From positions 1 through 64,000 of the forward strand of contig JBAZZY010000005.1 of assembly GCA_041658565.1 (NCBI GenBank): a DNA stretch of 64,000 nucleotides, read 5' to 3'. The notes under the pieces were generated by a model. It did no database searches, was not told the origin of the DNA, and saw only the letters and a list, made by a program, of their open reading frames with translations. Below, one piece after another: positions 1-7,996 of this stretch. The translations under genes were made by a program, and so were the position numbers. The DNA is from Actinomycetota bacterium (GTDB lineage Bacteria; Actinomycetota; AC-67). Each line of letters begins with the position of its first letter. The stretch's first letter is position 1.

Positions 1-245
1 GCCCGCCGGTCCGTTCCGACACCGGGATCGACCACGGCAAGATGCACCGCCGACGGCATGTACGGAACCGCCTGCGCCAGCACCGCGGCGCCCGCGGAGA
101 TGTCCTGCGGCGGAATCCCGTGAGAGATGTCGAGCACCTCAACCTCAGGCGCGAAACGCTTTATTACGCCGCGGCAGACGCCGACGAACTCGTCCTCCAG
201 GCCGTAGTCCGACAGAAACGTCAGAAACCGGAAGGCAAGGCTCAT
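1..245 (-). CDS. S-adenosyl-L-methionine hydroxide adenosyltransferase (DUF62 family), partial
   Basis: The N-terminal 81 residues are present; the gene runs off the left edge. The family hydrolyses S-adenosylmethionine to adenosine and methionine using an activated water, and is related to the SAM-dependent fluorinase/chlorinase. Visible family motifs are FLSDYG near residues 10-15, DISHGIPPQD and VVDPGVGT. The ATG at 245 follows a strong Shine-Dalgarno (GAGGAGGTGG, about 6 nt away). It is transcribed away from the bS22 gene; whether they share a transcript is not decidable here. The family assignment is firm; the physiological role of SAM hydrolysis is poorly known. Confidence 0.85.
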   Translation of the reverse strand, partial: MSLAFRFLTFLSDYGLEDEFVGVCRGVIKRFAPEVEVLDISHGIPPQDISAGAAVLAQAVPYMPSAVHLAVVDPGVGTDRR

Positions 246-367
246 CTTTCCACCTCCTCGGGCGCACACCGGCACACGGCCCTACAGGCCCGATGCTAGC
301 GGACCCGGCACGGCCGGTGCGGTGCACGCGGAGTGTGGAGATAGACCGGCGCGCGGCGCCGGGGGGA

Positions 368-466
368 TCAGCCCTTCTGGCGACGCTGCCAGCGCGTCTT
401 CTTCAGCAGCTTCTTGTGCTTATGCTTGCGCATCTTCTTGCGTCGCTTCTTTACGATCGAACCCAT
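368..466 (-). CDS. Small ribosomal protein bS22 (AURKAIP1/COX24 domain, 32 aa)
   Basis: A 32-residue, extremely basic peptide beginning MGSIVKKRRKKMRKHKHKK and ending in RRQKG. It matches the tiny actinobacterial ribosomal protein first seen in mycobacterial ribosomes, which shares the AURKAIP1/COX24 domain with a mitochondrial ribosomal protein. The start ATG at 466 has an AGGAGA Shine-Dalgarno 5 nt upstream. In mycobacteria and streptomycetes this gene sits beside an excisionase-type HTH gene and proC; here the HTH gene is at 1469-1672 and proC at 7121-7930, with other genes inserted. It is easily missed by gene callers because of its size. Confidence 0.9.
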   Translation of the reverse strand: MGSIVKKRRKKMRKHKHKKLLKKTRWQRRQKG

Positions 467-511
467 CAAGTCTCCTGTGCGTGAGACCGGGAAGTCTACC
501 GGGAAACCGCG

Positions 512-1396
512 CTAGTCGGAAATGAAGATCTCCCGCAGGTCCACCGGGGTGGTGTGATAGTCGGATGACACGCGCAAAGTTCCCAACCGAAGGGCCTTAG
601 CGCCCTCCGAGACGGCGGAGACCATGTGCAAGCCCTCGGCGGTGTATTCCAGGATGCCCAACCCGATGCAATTGCCCTTGCCGTCCTCCATACCGACCAG
701 CAGGCCTTCGAGCATTGCGGGGTCGAGTTCGGGCGGAATCGCCGGCACGAACACGCCGGCCTTGACCTTCCACCGCTGAAGCGGCGGTTCGAAAACCCCC
801 TCAAGGCGCTTGCGGCGTCGCTCGGACCGCTGCTCAACCCCGGAAGGAACCACTTGCGGATGCACTGGAAGGGACTCAACCTCCGGCGGAAGCGCTCGAC
901 GGATGGCGCCGAGGATCGGCTCAAGTTCCTCACCGCGCTGAAACCCAACGACCCAATCCGGACCCAGCGCCTCGACCTTGTACATCTTCAGCACCTGACC
1001 GACGGTCCCGCCGATGAAGCCCGTGGTGTCAACCACGATCAGATGCGCGCCGGTCGCGCGCGCTTGTTCGGCGAGCTTCATCGACCCAACGACCATCGGC
1101 AACAGGTGCCCCTGCGGCGAAGTCGAGCCCACGAAGTACAGCGCGTCGGCGCGCGCCAGGCGATCCGGCTCCAGATCCTCGTCGGTCGACAAGTACTTCA
1201 GCCCGATGGTAGCCGGCGGCCCGACGGTGGTTTGCCCTACGTCGGCGTCGATGTAGGCAACCGTCTTCCCCAAGCGCACTGCGACCGCCGCGCACATGCG
1301 GCAGAAACTCGTCTTGCCCGAATCCAACCCCCCGAGCGCGACGACCATCCCCCCGCGCTCGACGATCCGAGCAAGCAGCCTGTCGTACTGATCCAT
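512..1396 (-). CDS. Clp1/Grc3-like polynucleotide 5'-hydroxyl kinase-type P-loop protein
   Basis: 294 residues. The N-terminus holds a P-loop, GGLDSGKT (about residues 22-29), of the type found in the Clp1/Grc3/Nol9 family, followed by DADVGQTTVGPP (about 51-62), which resembles the DxDxGQ-PP segment of that family. Members in eukaryotes and archaea phosphorylate RNA or DNA 5'-hydroxyl ends; a bacterial role is not established, so RNA end-healing is an inference. I chose the ATG at 1396; an in-frame GTG at 1426 would add ten residues with no better ribosome site. It lies between bS22 and the HTH gene on the same strand. It could alternatively be a MinD/SIMIBI-type NTPase of unknown substrate. 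Confidence 0.7.
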   Translation of the reverse strand: MDQYDRLLARIVERGGMVVALGGLDSGKTSFCRMCAAVAVRLGKTVAYIDADVGQTTVGPPATIGLKYLSTDEDLEPDRLARADALYFVGSTSPQGHLLPMVVGSMKLAEQARATGAHLIVVDTTGFIGGTVGQVLKMYKVEALGPDWVVGFQRGEELEPILGAIRRALPPEVESLPVHPQVVPSGVEQRSERRRKRLEGVFEPPLQRWKVKAGVFVPAIPPELDPAMLEGLLVGMEDGKGNCIGLGILEYTAEGLHMVSAVSEGAKALRLGTLRVSSDYHTTPVDLREIFISD

Positions 1397-1468
1397 GCAA
1401 TCCGCCCCACGTCGTAACGGCCCCACAGCAGAGGCGGTAGCGAGATACCGTGCGTCAACCTCGGCGGA

Positions 1469-1672
1469 TCAGTCGGCCGAGTTCACGTAGCTCGAATCCA
1501 GGTACCGTTCAAGATCGTCTTCACGAACGCGATAAGCCTTGCCGATCTGGACCGCACGAATGCTGCCCGCCCGAATCAGCCGGTACACGGTCATCTTAGA
1601 AACGCGCATACGCTCAGCGGCCTCCGAAGCAGTAAGAAATCGGGGGCCGCTGGACGAGGACTCACTCGCCAA
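1469..1672 (-). CDS. Excisionase-family helix-turn-helix protein (BldC/MerR-like), 67 aa
   Basis: A 67-residue single-domain DNA-binding protein. Residues about 12-60 read FLTASEAAERMRVSKMTVYR then RLIRAGSIRAVQIGKAYRV, the classic winged-helix excisionase pattern (hydroxymethyl-pyrimidine/BldC-like). I chose the TTG at 1672 because a perfect AAGGAG lies 5 nt upstream; longer in-frame extensions have no ribosome site and poor coding character. The same small HTH gene neighbours bS22 and proC in many Actinomycetota. Its regulon is unknown. Confidence 0.8.
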   Translation of the reverse strand: MASESSSSGPRFLTASEAAERMRVSKMTVYRLIRAGSIRAVQIGKAYRVREDDLERYLDSSYVNSAD

Positions 1673-1740
1673 CCGAGCTCCTTCCGCTGAGACCCCTAGG
1701 ATACACCTGTACACGTCTGGTGATAAATGAGTCTTCTGTT

Positions 1741-2529
1741 TCAGCCGTTTCTTCCAGCCCCTGCGATCCGGCCGACGAGGTACTCCTGAAGCGGAGCGTA
1801 CGCACGGGGCGGAAGGTTGTCGTCGAGCGGAACGGCACAACCGATCAGCCCGTCTTCCCAGGCAACGGCGATCGCAGGGTCGTTGACGTCGGTTAGACAC
1901 GCAGTGTCGAACCCGCGCGTCGCGGCGGCCCCGGCGAAGCCGTGGTCCGCCAGAACGAGGTCGGGAACCTCCGGCGAATCCAGCAGGGCATCCATCGGCC
2001 AACTCTCGTGGGTATGCACCAAATCGACGCCGCCAAGCAGCACCGCGACGCCGTCGAAGTAGCGGAACCACCAGCGGTTCGAGCGTCCGTCGGGCGGCCG
2101 CAAGTCGACATCCTCCATCGGCGTGAGCAGTCGGGCCCCCTTGTCGCTCAGGGCGCGCGCCAGTGCTTGATAAAGGGGCAACAGGCCCGAAGGGTGGCCC
2201 GTAACGATAAGCAAGCGTTCCCCCGCCGCTGCGGCGTCCCCCAGCCGATCTCCCAGTGCCTCGAGTCCCGCGAGCGTTCGGTCGGGGTCGATAACGCCGG
2301 GCCCATCACGCTCCTCCAGCGATTCCGAACAGCCGCACAACGCAGCAACTGCGCGCATGATGCCGGCCGCGTCACGCCCGCGCGCGCCGACACCCAAGAA
2401 CTTGTCCGGGTCGCCGTCGGCCAGAGCCTCGGCGTTGTATACGCAGTGCCCGCGCAAGGTTCCGGTGTCGCCGGAGATGCGTGATGCCAACAGGTGCGCG
2501 CGCAGCCTGGTTCGAAGTTCGGGGGTCAT
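1741..2529 (-). CDS. Conserved actinobacterial protein, often annotated as a phosphatase
   Basis: 262 residues, no signal peptide. Motifs that caught the eye are TGHPSGLLPLYQALARAL, VHTHESWPMDALLD, DHGFAGAAATRGFDT and CLTDVNDPAIAVAWEDG, which I associate with a family found beside proC/HTH genes in actinomycetes and usually labelled phosphatase; the reaction is not demonstrated as far as I know. I chose the ATG at 2529; a -10-like TAGACT (2540-2545) lies 10 nt upstream, suggesting a very short leader. A longer start at 2577 would add a basic stretch with no ribosome site. Divergent from the membrane protein at 2585. Confidence 0.55.
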   Translation of the reverse strand: MTPELRTRLRAHLLASRISGDTGTLRGHCVYNAEALADGDPDKFLGVGARGRDAAGIMRAVAALCGCSESLEERDGPGVIDPDRTLAGLEALGDRLGDAAAAGERLLIVTGHPSGLLPLYQALARALSDKGARLLTPMEDVDLRPPDGRSNRWWFRYFDGVAVLLGGVDLVHTHESWPMDALLDSPEVPDLVLADHGFAGAAATRGFDTACLTDVNDPAIAVAWEDGLIGCAVPLDDNLPPRAYAPLQEYLVGRIAGAGRNG

Positions 2530-2584
2530 ATGAGCAGCGAGTCTATCGAGCGTTCGCCGACGGCGCCGGTGTAGCATCGGACGC

Positions 2585-2962
2585 ATGTGGTTCCTAAAGT
2601 CCGCCGGCGAACGCCGCATTGAGACCGCGACCTGGGGCCTCCTGCTGATCTGGGCCGGCATCGTCATCACGGCGGACCTCTCCACGGGAATCCCCGCGAC
2701 GGTAGCCGGGGGAATCCTGCTGCTGTCCGCAATCGCACAGAAGGCCGCCGGGCACAGCGCCGGACTGATCTTGTGGGCGGGTGGTCTCGGCTTCTTACTG
2801 TCGGGGGTCAACGACCTGCTCGGCCGCGACCGCAACGTCCCGATCTTCGCCGGCGCGCTCGTCGTGGTCGGCGTGCTGCTACTTGCGCGCGCCCTTGCCG
2901 GCGGCCGCAAGAACTCATGGCAAGGGAACTCTCGCACCCCGCGCGGACCCGACCGGTTCTAG
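2585..2962 (+). CDS. Small integral membrane protein, four predicted helices
   Basis: 125 residues with four hydrophobic segments (about residues 17-33, 40-58, 60-78, 86-104) and a polar C-terminus ending in GPDRF. I do not recognise a family. The start ATG is preceded by a TAGCAT hexamer (2572-2577) at exactly 7 nt and has no Shine-Dalgarno, so it is probably translated from a leaderless mRNA. It is divergent from the phosphatase-like gene and convergent with the methyltransferase at 2977. Codon use matches the neighbours. Confidence 0.65.
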   Translation: MWFLKSAGERRIETATWGLLLIWAGIVITADLSTGIPATVAGGILLLSAIAQKAAGHSAGLILWAGGLGFLLSGVNDLLGRDRNVPIFAGALVVVGVLLLARALAGGRKNSWQGNSRTPRGPDRF

Positions 2963-2976
2963 GTCCTGCCTGCGCA

Positions 2977-3849
2977 CTACTCGCCAAGCGCCTTCTTTGC
3001 GCTCGCCTCTAACAGTGTTCCGCGTCCGAGCACCGCTCCAACACGCTCAATGCCTGCGGTCATCCGCCAATGCCGGCCGGTCGCTCGCCAATCGGCCACG
3101 GCGTAGTAGCGCGCATCTCCTTTGCCGACCGTGAACATACGTTGGATCGCGAATCCCTCCATCTCAAGCAGCGTGCGCAATGAGCCGGCATCCCACGCGA
3201 AGACATGAAACGGCGGGAAAAGGCTGCACGAGAACTTGGTCCGGCCGTAGCGCCCACGCAACCTGTGAACAATGTTGTAGGCGGCATACAGCAACCCACG
3301 GGCATTGGGCACAGCGATGCGCAGAATTCCTCCAGGGGCCAGCAACCGGCGCGACTCCTTGATAAGGGAGCGCGGATCGGGCAAATGCTCGAGGACGTGG
3401 ATAAGCGTGATGACGTCAAAGCTGCCATCAGGGAATTGCGCTTCTTCCAGAAACCCTTCCCACACAGGCACACCAAAAACCGCGGACGCGTGGTTTGCGG
3501 CAGCCGCACTTGGCTCGACGCCCTGAACCTGCCACCCGACGTCGCGTGCAGCAGCCAAGAAGAATCCGGTCCCACATCCAACATCGAGCAACCGGCCCGG
3601 CCGGCCCAGCAATTCGAGAAGCTCCCGACTCCGGTAGGCAGCGACCTCATTCGAGGCTGCCTCGTGGACGTCTTCGTCTGGACGCGCCCCCCCCGCGTAG
3701 TACGCGTCGGTGTGCAACTCCCCGGTCTGCTCAGGCTTGGGACGCGGATCGGCGAAGTACACGCCACATGCTCTGCAGCGGTAAAACGTGTAGGGCTTCG
3801 GCGTCGCCTTGAGGTCAACCGACGATTCACGGCAGATGGGACAGATCAT
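2977..3849 (-). CDS. Class I SAM-dependent methyltransferase with N-terminal zinc ribbon
   Basis: 290 residues. The N-terminus has two CxxC pairs (CPIC near 3-6 and CRAC near 25-28), a zinc-ribbon typical of methyltransferases that act on cell-surface or small-molecule substrates. The Rossmann motif I is LLDVGCGTGFFL, with a later DVITLIHVLEHLPDP (motif IV region). Substrate unknown. A TAGGAT hexamer (3856-3861) overlaps the acuC stop codon and lies 6 nt before the ATG, so this last gene of the minus-strand cluster may have its own leaderless promoter as well as read-through. Confidence 0.8.
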   Translation of the reverse strand: MICPICRESSVDLKATPKPYTFYRCRACGVYFADPRPKPEQTGELHTDAYYAGGARPDEDVHEAASNEVAAYRSRELLELLGRPGRLLDVGCGTGFFLAAARDVGWQVQGVEPSAAAANHASAVFGVPVWEGFLEEAQFPDGSFDVITLIHVLEHLPDPRSLIKESRRLLAPGGILRIAVPNARGLLYAAYNIVHRLRGRYGRTKFSCSLFPPFHVFAWDAGSLRTLLEMEGFAIQRMFTVGKGDARYYAVADWRATGRHWRMTAGIERVGAVLGRGTLLEASAKKALGE

Positions 3850-3858
3850 CCCTCGATC

Positions 3859-5031
3859 CTAGCCAGAGCCGATCCCGAAGAAGGGGAAGATGCGCGCGGC
3901 GGTTTCGTCGGCGGAGCGGCGCGCGCGCTCGGCCGCCTCTTCACGTCGACCGGCCGGCAGCACAACCCTCGGATCGTCGAAGCGCGTCGGCAATACCTGC
4001 GCCCCTTTGGACCGTGCGAGATCCACCCATTCGGCGGGGATCATCTCGGGCACGGACCCACCGACGATCTCGGCGAGGTAGATCGTCCACGCGCGCGGAA
4101 CGACTTCGTAGATCTGGTATCCGCCGCCGCCGACGGCCACCCAGCGCCCGCCGCACACATCGTGAGCCAGGCGGTGAAACGCTTCCGCGAGGTAGCGGTA
4201 CGAACGCGTGGTGAGGGCGAGGTCGGCCAGGGGGTCGGTCGCGTGCGTGTCGCACCCGAGTTGCGTGACGAGCACTTCCGGACGGAACGCTTCCAGCAGC
4301 GGCGGCACGACGCGCTCGAAAGCGGCGCGATAGGGATCGTCCGAAGTAAAGGGAGGGAGCGGGACGTTGACCTTCGTTCCTTCCGCGTCGCCGCGTCCCA
4401 TCTCACCCACGAACCCAGTGCCCGGAAATAGATACTCACCGGTCTCGTGCAGTGAGATCGTCAGAACCCGCGGGTCCCCGAAGAACGCAGCCTGAACCCC
4501 ATCGCCGTGGTGGACGTCCACGTCTACGTAGGCAACGCGCGACGCGCCGTTGTCCAGGAGCCACCGGATTGCGATCGCGGGATCGTTGTAAACGCAGAAT
4601 CCCCACGCATGATCGGCCATCGCGTGGTGAAGTCCCCCGGCGGGATTGAACGCGTGCTCGGCCGATCCGCTCCACACAGCCTCTGCCGCCACGATCGATC
4701 CGCCCGCAATCAGCGCGCTCGCGTCGTGCATGTGCGCGAACGCGGGGTTATCCGACACCCCGATCCCCCACCCGTAGTCCGCGTAAGGCGACGGATCCAA
4801 GGTCGAGATCGACTCAACGGCATCGACGTATTCAGGAAGGTGAACTGTGAGAAGTTCGGCGCGCGCGGCCGCGCGCGGCCGGACAATCGTCACGTTGGGC
4901 AGATCGAGCAGCCCGCACGCGCGCGACAGCTCGACGGCGAGCTTCACGCGAATCGGTTTCAGGGGATGCTTCATCCCGAAGTCGTACGCGAGGTAATCAT
5001 CGTCCCAGACGACGGCGACGCGCTCGCTCAA
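3859..5031 (-). CDS. acuC: Acetoin utilization protein AcuC / histone-deacetylase-family enzyme
   Basis: 390 residues, full length for the family. The zinc-dependent deacetylase signature is clear: GGLHHAMADHAWGFCVYND with the paired active-site histidines, then YVDVDVHHGDGVQ with the metal-binding Asp-x-His. These enzymes remove acetyl groups from lysine side chains; AcuC deacetylates acetyl-CoA synthetase in Bacillus. I chose the TTG at 5031 because it overlaps the stop of the upstream aldehyde dehydrogenase (TTGA) and has AAGGG 8 nt upstream; longer readings in this frame are out-of-family. Co-expression with an acetyltransferase (6508-7116) in one operon is noteworthy. Confidence 0.88.
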   Translation of the reverse strand: MSERVAVVWDDDYLAYDFGMKHPLKPIRVKLAVELSRACGLLDLPNVTIVRPRAAARAELLTVHLPEYVDAVESISTLDPSPYADYGWGIGVSDNPAFAHMHDASALIAGGSIVAAEAVWSGSAEHAFNPAGGLHHAMADHAWGFCVYNDPAIAIRWLLDNGASRVAYVDVDVHHGDGVQAAFFGDPRVLTISLHETGEYLFPGTGFVGEMGRGDAEGTKVNVPLPPFTSDDPYRAAFERVVPPLLEAFRPEVLVTQLGCDTHATDPLADLALTTRSYRYLAEAFHRLAHDVCGGRWVAVGGGGYQIYEVVPRAWTIYLAEIVGGSVPEMIPAEWVDLARSKGAQVLPTRFDDPRVVLPAGRREEAAERARRSADETAARIFPFFGIGSG

Positions 5032-6515
5032 TCGATCCCTTGAGCCTTCTGCACGCGCCCGGAGTAGTCGACGGACACCGACTTCCACTCGGTGAACTCG
5101 TCGAGCGCCACCGGCCCCGCTTCGCGGTGACCGTTGCCCGTGGACTTCATGCCGCCGAACGGAAGTTGGACTTCCGCTCCAATGGTGGGTGCATTGATGT
5201 AGACGATCCCGAACTCCAGCCCCTCGATAGCCTTGAAAGTGTTGGTGATGTCGCGGGTGTAGATCGAACACGACAAGCCGTACTGCGTGGAATTCGCCAC
5301 CGAGATCGCTTCGTCGAGGGACCCGATCTCGATCAAACCGGTTACCGGACCAAAGATCTCTTCCTGCGCGATGCGCATGTCTGGAGTCATCCCATCGAAC
5401 ACCGTCGGTGCAATGAAGTTCCCCTTGGCGAACTCACCGTCTTCGAGCGGGTAGCCGCCCGTCAGCACTCGCGCACCCTCACCGCGTCCGATGTCGATGT
5501 ACTCGAGAATGCGCGCTTTCTGCTTGTCGTTGATGACGGCAGCAAGATCGGTGGCGGGGTCCGTTCCGGCGCCGACCTTCATGCCGCCGACGCGCGCCAG
5601 AAGACGCTCCCGGTACTCATCTATCACAGAACCGTGAACCGCGATTCGGCTCGTCGCCGTACACCGTTGACCGCTCGTCGCGAAGGCACCCCACGCGCCG
5701 GCCTCAACGGCGACGTCGAGGTCCGCGTCGGGCATTACGATCAAGATGTTCTTCGAACCGAGTTCGAGCGACACCCGCTTCATCTGTCCGGCCGCCTTGA
5801 CGCTGATCTGCCGACCGACATCGAGCGATCCGGTGAACGAGATGCAGCGGGCATCGGCGTGATCGACCAGAGCCGCCCCCGCCTCCTCGCCGATGCCGGG
5901 AACGAAGTTCAACACTCCGGCCGGGAGTCCTGCTTCCTCGAACATGCGCACCAAGTGCATCGCGAGCAGCGGCGTGTCCTCCGCCGGCTTGAAGACAACC
6001 GTGCACCCCGAAACCAGCGCGGGGAACAGCTTCCACGTCGGGATCGCGATCGGGAAGTTCCACGGCGTGATGAGCGCCGCGACGCCGATCGGATGCCGCA
6101 CGGTCATCGAGAACTTGTCGGGCAGTTCGCTCTTGGTCGTAACTCCGAACATCCGCCGGCCTTCTCCGGCCATGTAGATAGCGAAGTCGATGCCTTCCTG
6201 CACGTCGGCGCGACACTCCCTGAGTGTCTTTCCCATCTCGCGCGCCATCAGTTGGGACAGTTCCTCTTTGCGCTGCTCGAGCATCAAGCCGACGCGCAGA
6301 ACGTAATCGGCACGTTTAGGGGCAGGCGTGCGCATCCAAGATCCAAAGGCCGCATTCGCGGCCCCTACGGCGGCATCGATGTCGGCAGCATCACCGCGCG
6401 CGAACTCCGCTAAAACGTCGTCACGATTCGCAGGATTGCGGACCTCGAAGACTTCGCCGGAATGGCCTGGAACCCACTTCCCTCCGACATAGATGGACCG
6501 ATGCTGTTCAACCAT
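5028..6515 (-). CDS. NAD(P)-dependent aldehyde dehydrogenase
   Basis: 495 residues, normal length for the superfamily. Catalytic residues are visible: the oxyanion-hole Asn153 in TPWNFP, Glu251 in VSLELGSKN and nucleophile Cys285 in SGQRCTATSR. Overall it looks closest to the succinate/2,5-dioxovalerate semialdehyde group, but substrate cannot be decided from sequence alone. I chose the ATG at 6515 (AAGGTGAGGG upstream); it overlaps the end of the GNAT gene by 8 nt. Lying between proC and acuC, it might act on a proline- or polyamine-derived semialdehyde, which is inference. Confidence 0.85.
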   Translation of the reverse strand: MVEQHRSIYVGGKWVPGHSGEVFEVRNPANRDDVLAEFARGDAADIDAAVGAANAAFGSWMRTPAPKRADYVLRVGLMLEQRKEELSQLMAREMGKTLRECRADVQEGIDFAIYMAGEGRRMFGVTTKSELPDKFSMTVRHPIGVAALITPWNFPIAIPTWKLFPALVSGCTVVFKPAEDTPLLAMHLVRMFEEAGLPAGVLNFVPGIGEEAGAALVDHADARCISFTGSLDVGRQISVKAAGQMKRVSLELGSKNILIVMPDADLDVAVEAGAWGAFATSGQRCTATSRIAVHGSVIDEYRERLLARVGGMKVGAGTDPATDLAAVINDKQKARILEYIDIGRGEGARVLTGGYPLEDGEFAKGNFIAPTVFDGMTPDMRIAQEEIFGPVTGLIEIGSLDEAISVANSTQYGLSCSIYTRDITNTFKAIEGLEFGIVYINAPTIGAEVQLPFGGMKSTGNGHREAGPVALDEFTEWKSVSVDYSGRVQKAQGID

Positions 6516-7116
6516 CGCCCTCACCTTCCGTCGCGCCGGTTGCCGGAACCTCATCGTAGCCGCGCGCGCGCACCCGAGGGGGTCCGATTCGCTTGAACAT
6601 GCGGATCACGTCGATACCGCCCTCCGGGAACATCACTCCGTCGCGTTCCACGCCCTCGCGCACATACCCAAGCGACTCGTAGAGCCGCAGCGCGCGCTCG
6701 TTGTAGGGGAAGACCCCCAAGGTCATCCGGAGAACCCCATGTTCGACTCCCCAGACCTCGGCCGCGGTGATCAGCGCGCGCCCGGCACCCAGCCCCCGCG
6801 CGGCTCGCCCAACGATGATTCCAAACTCCGCGGCGTGACGGTTGGCCGCGCGCGAGCCGCGCGCACACGAAAGAGTCCCGATCACCTTGCCGTCGATTTC
6901 CGCAGCCAGCGTCGTCCCACGGTCACCCCACCCGAGGCGATTGCGTCGCCACTCACGCCGGTCCCAGAACTCCCCCTCGGTAACCGACAACGTCCGCGGC
7001 CGCTCATGCATCGCTTCCCACGTGATCGCCAGGCAGGCGCGCGCGTCTCTCCAGCGGGCTACGCGCACAACCCCATTCCGGCCGTCTCGGGCGCGGAAGG
7101 GGAAAGAACGAGTCAC
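6508..7116 (-). CDS. GNAT-family N-acetyltransferase
   Basis: 202 residues. The acetyl-CoA-binding signature is seen in GIIVGRAARGLGAGRALI (motif A, R/Q-x-x-G-x-G/A) and the C-terminal NERALRLYESLGYVREG (motif B). The GTG start at 7116 lies 4 nt after the proC stop, so translation is probably coupled; longer readings of the frame merely run antisense-like through proC. Substrate unknown; the operon also holds a deacetylase-family gene, so reversible acetylation of a common target is possible but speculative. Confidence 0.75.
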   Translation of the reverse strand: MTRSFPFRARDGRNGVVRVARWRDARACLAITWEAMHERPRTLSVTEGEFWDRREWRRNRLGWGDRGTTLAAEIDGKVIGTLSCARGSRAANRHAAEFGIIVGRAARGLGAGRALITAAEVWGVEHGVLRMTLGVFPYNERALRLYESLGYVREGVERDGVMFPEGGIDVIRMFKRIGPPRVRARGYDEVPATGATEGEGDG

Positions 7117-7120
7117 CGGA

Positions 7121-7930
7121 CTAGGAATGGCCCTCGGCGAGTTCGCGGGAGCGATCGGTCGCCGCCCGCACCGCGTCCAGGAACGCCGAACGAACTCCGG
7201 CGCGCTCCAGCACCCGCATCGCGGCCACCGTCGTCCCGCCGGGAGACGTGACTTCCTCGCGCAGCTCCACGGGATGACGCCCAGTCTCTCGCAGCATTCG
7301 CGCGGCACCGACGAGGGTCTGCACGGTCAGCTCAGTGGCGACCTCGCGCGGCAGGCCTACGCCGACCGCCGCCTCGATCAGGGACTCCGCCAAGAAGAAG
7401 AGGTAAGCGGGACCGGTCCCTGAAACGCCGGTGACGGCGTCCAGGTAGCGCTCGGGCAGGTGGACGATGCGGCACACTGCCGACAAGATGGCGTCGGCGC
7501 GCGCCATGTGCTCGGGCGTAGCATGACTACCGGCAGCGATCGCGGCGGCCCCTTCCCGCACGATTGCCGCCATGTTCGGCATCGCGCGCACGACGGGAAC
7601 GTCCTTGCCGAAACGACGCTCGATCATCTCGATAGGGATCCCCGCCGCAATCGAGATGACCAACTGATTCCCGCGCACGAACCCGGACATCTCTTCCAGC
7701 AAGGCTTCCATGTCCTGCGGCTTGATCGCGAGAACGATCGTCTCAGCATCCTCGGCGGCATGCGCGATATCGGCGGTGACGTCCACGCCGAGAGTCCGCG
7801 CGAGCAATGCGCGCCGCTCCTCGTGGATTTCCGCAACGATGATGTCCGACGGCACCCAGTCGGCATGCAGGAGTCCGCCCGCAAGCGCCTCTCCCATCTT
7901 GCCGCCGCCGATGATCGCAAGCCTGTGCAT
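7121..7930 (-). CDS. proC: Pyrroline-5-carboxylate reductase
   Basis: 269 residues, standard length. It catalyses the last step of proline synthesis, reducing pyrroline-5-carboxylate with NAD(P)H. Diagnostic features are the Rossmann loop IIGGGKMGEALAGG at the N-terminus, AIKPQD, RAMPN, and the C-terminal substrate segments SGTGPAY and EEVTSPGGTT. A GGAGG Shine-Dalgarno sits 6 nt before the ATG. It heads a tight minus-strand cluster (proC, GNAT, aldehyde dehydrogenase, acuC) and follows proline dehydrogenase, which catalyses the opposite oxidation. Confidence 0.95.
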   Translation of the reverse strand: MHRLAIIGGGKMGEALAGGLLHADWVPSDIIVAEIHEERRALLARTLGVDVTADIAHAAEDAETIVLAIKPQDMEALLEEMSGFVRGNQLVISIAAGIPIEMIERRFGKDVPVVRAMPNMAAIVREGAAAIAAGSHATPEHMARADAILSAVCRIVHLPERYLDAVTGVSGTGPAYLFFLAESLIEAAVGVGLPREVATELTVQTLVGAARMLRETGRHPVELREEVTSPGGTTVAAMRVLERAGVRSAFLDAVRAATDRSRELAEGHS

Positions 7931-7996
7931 TGGTCGCCTCCACTGCCGCGCTTGCGAGAATGCTACCCGAGACGAACCCCCGTCAGGGCGCTCGAG

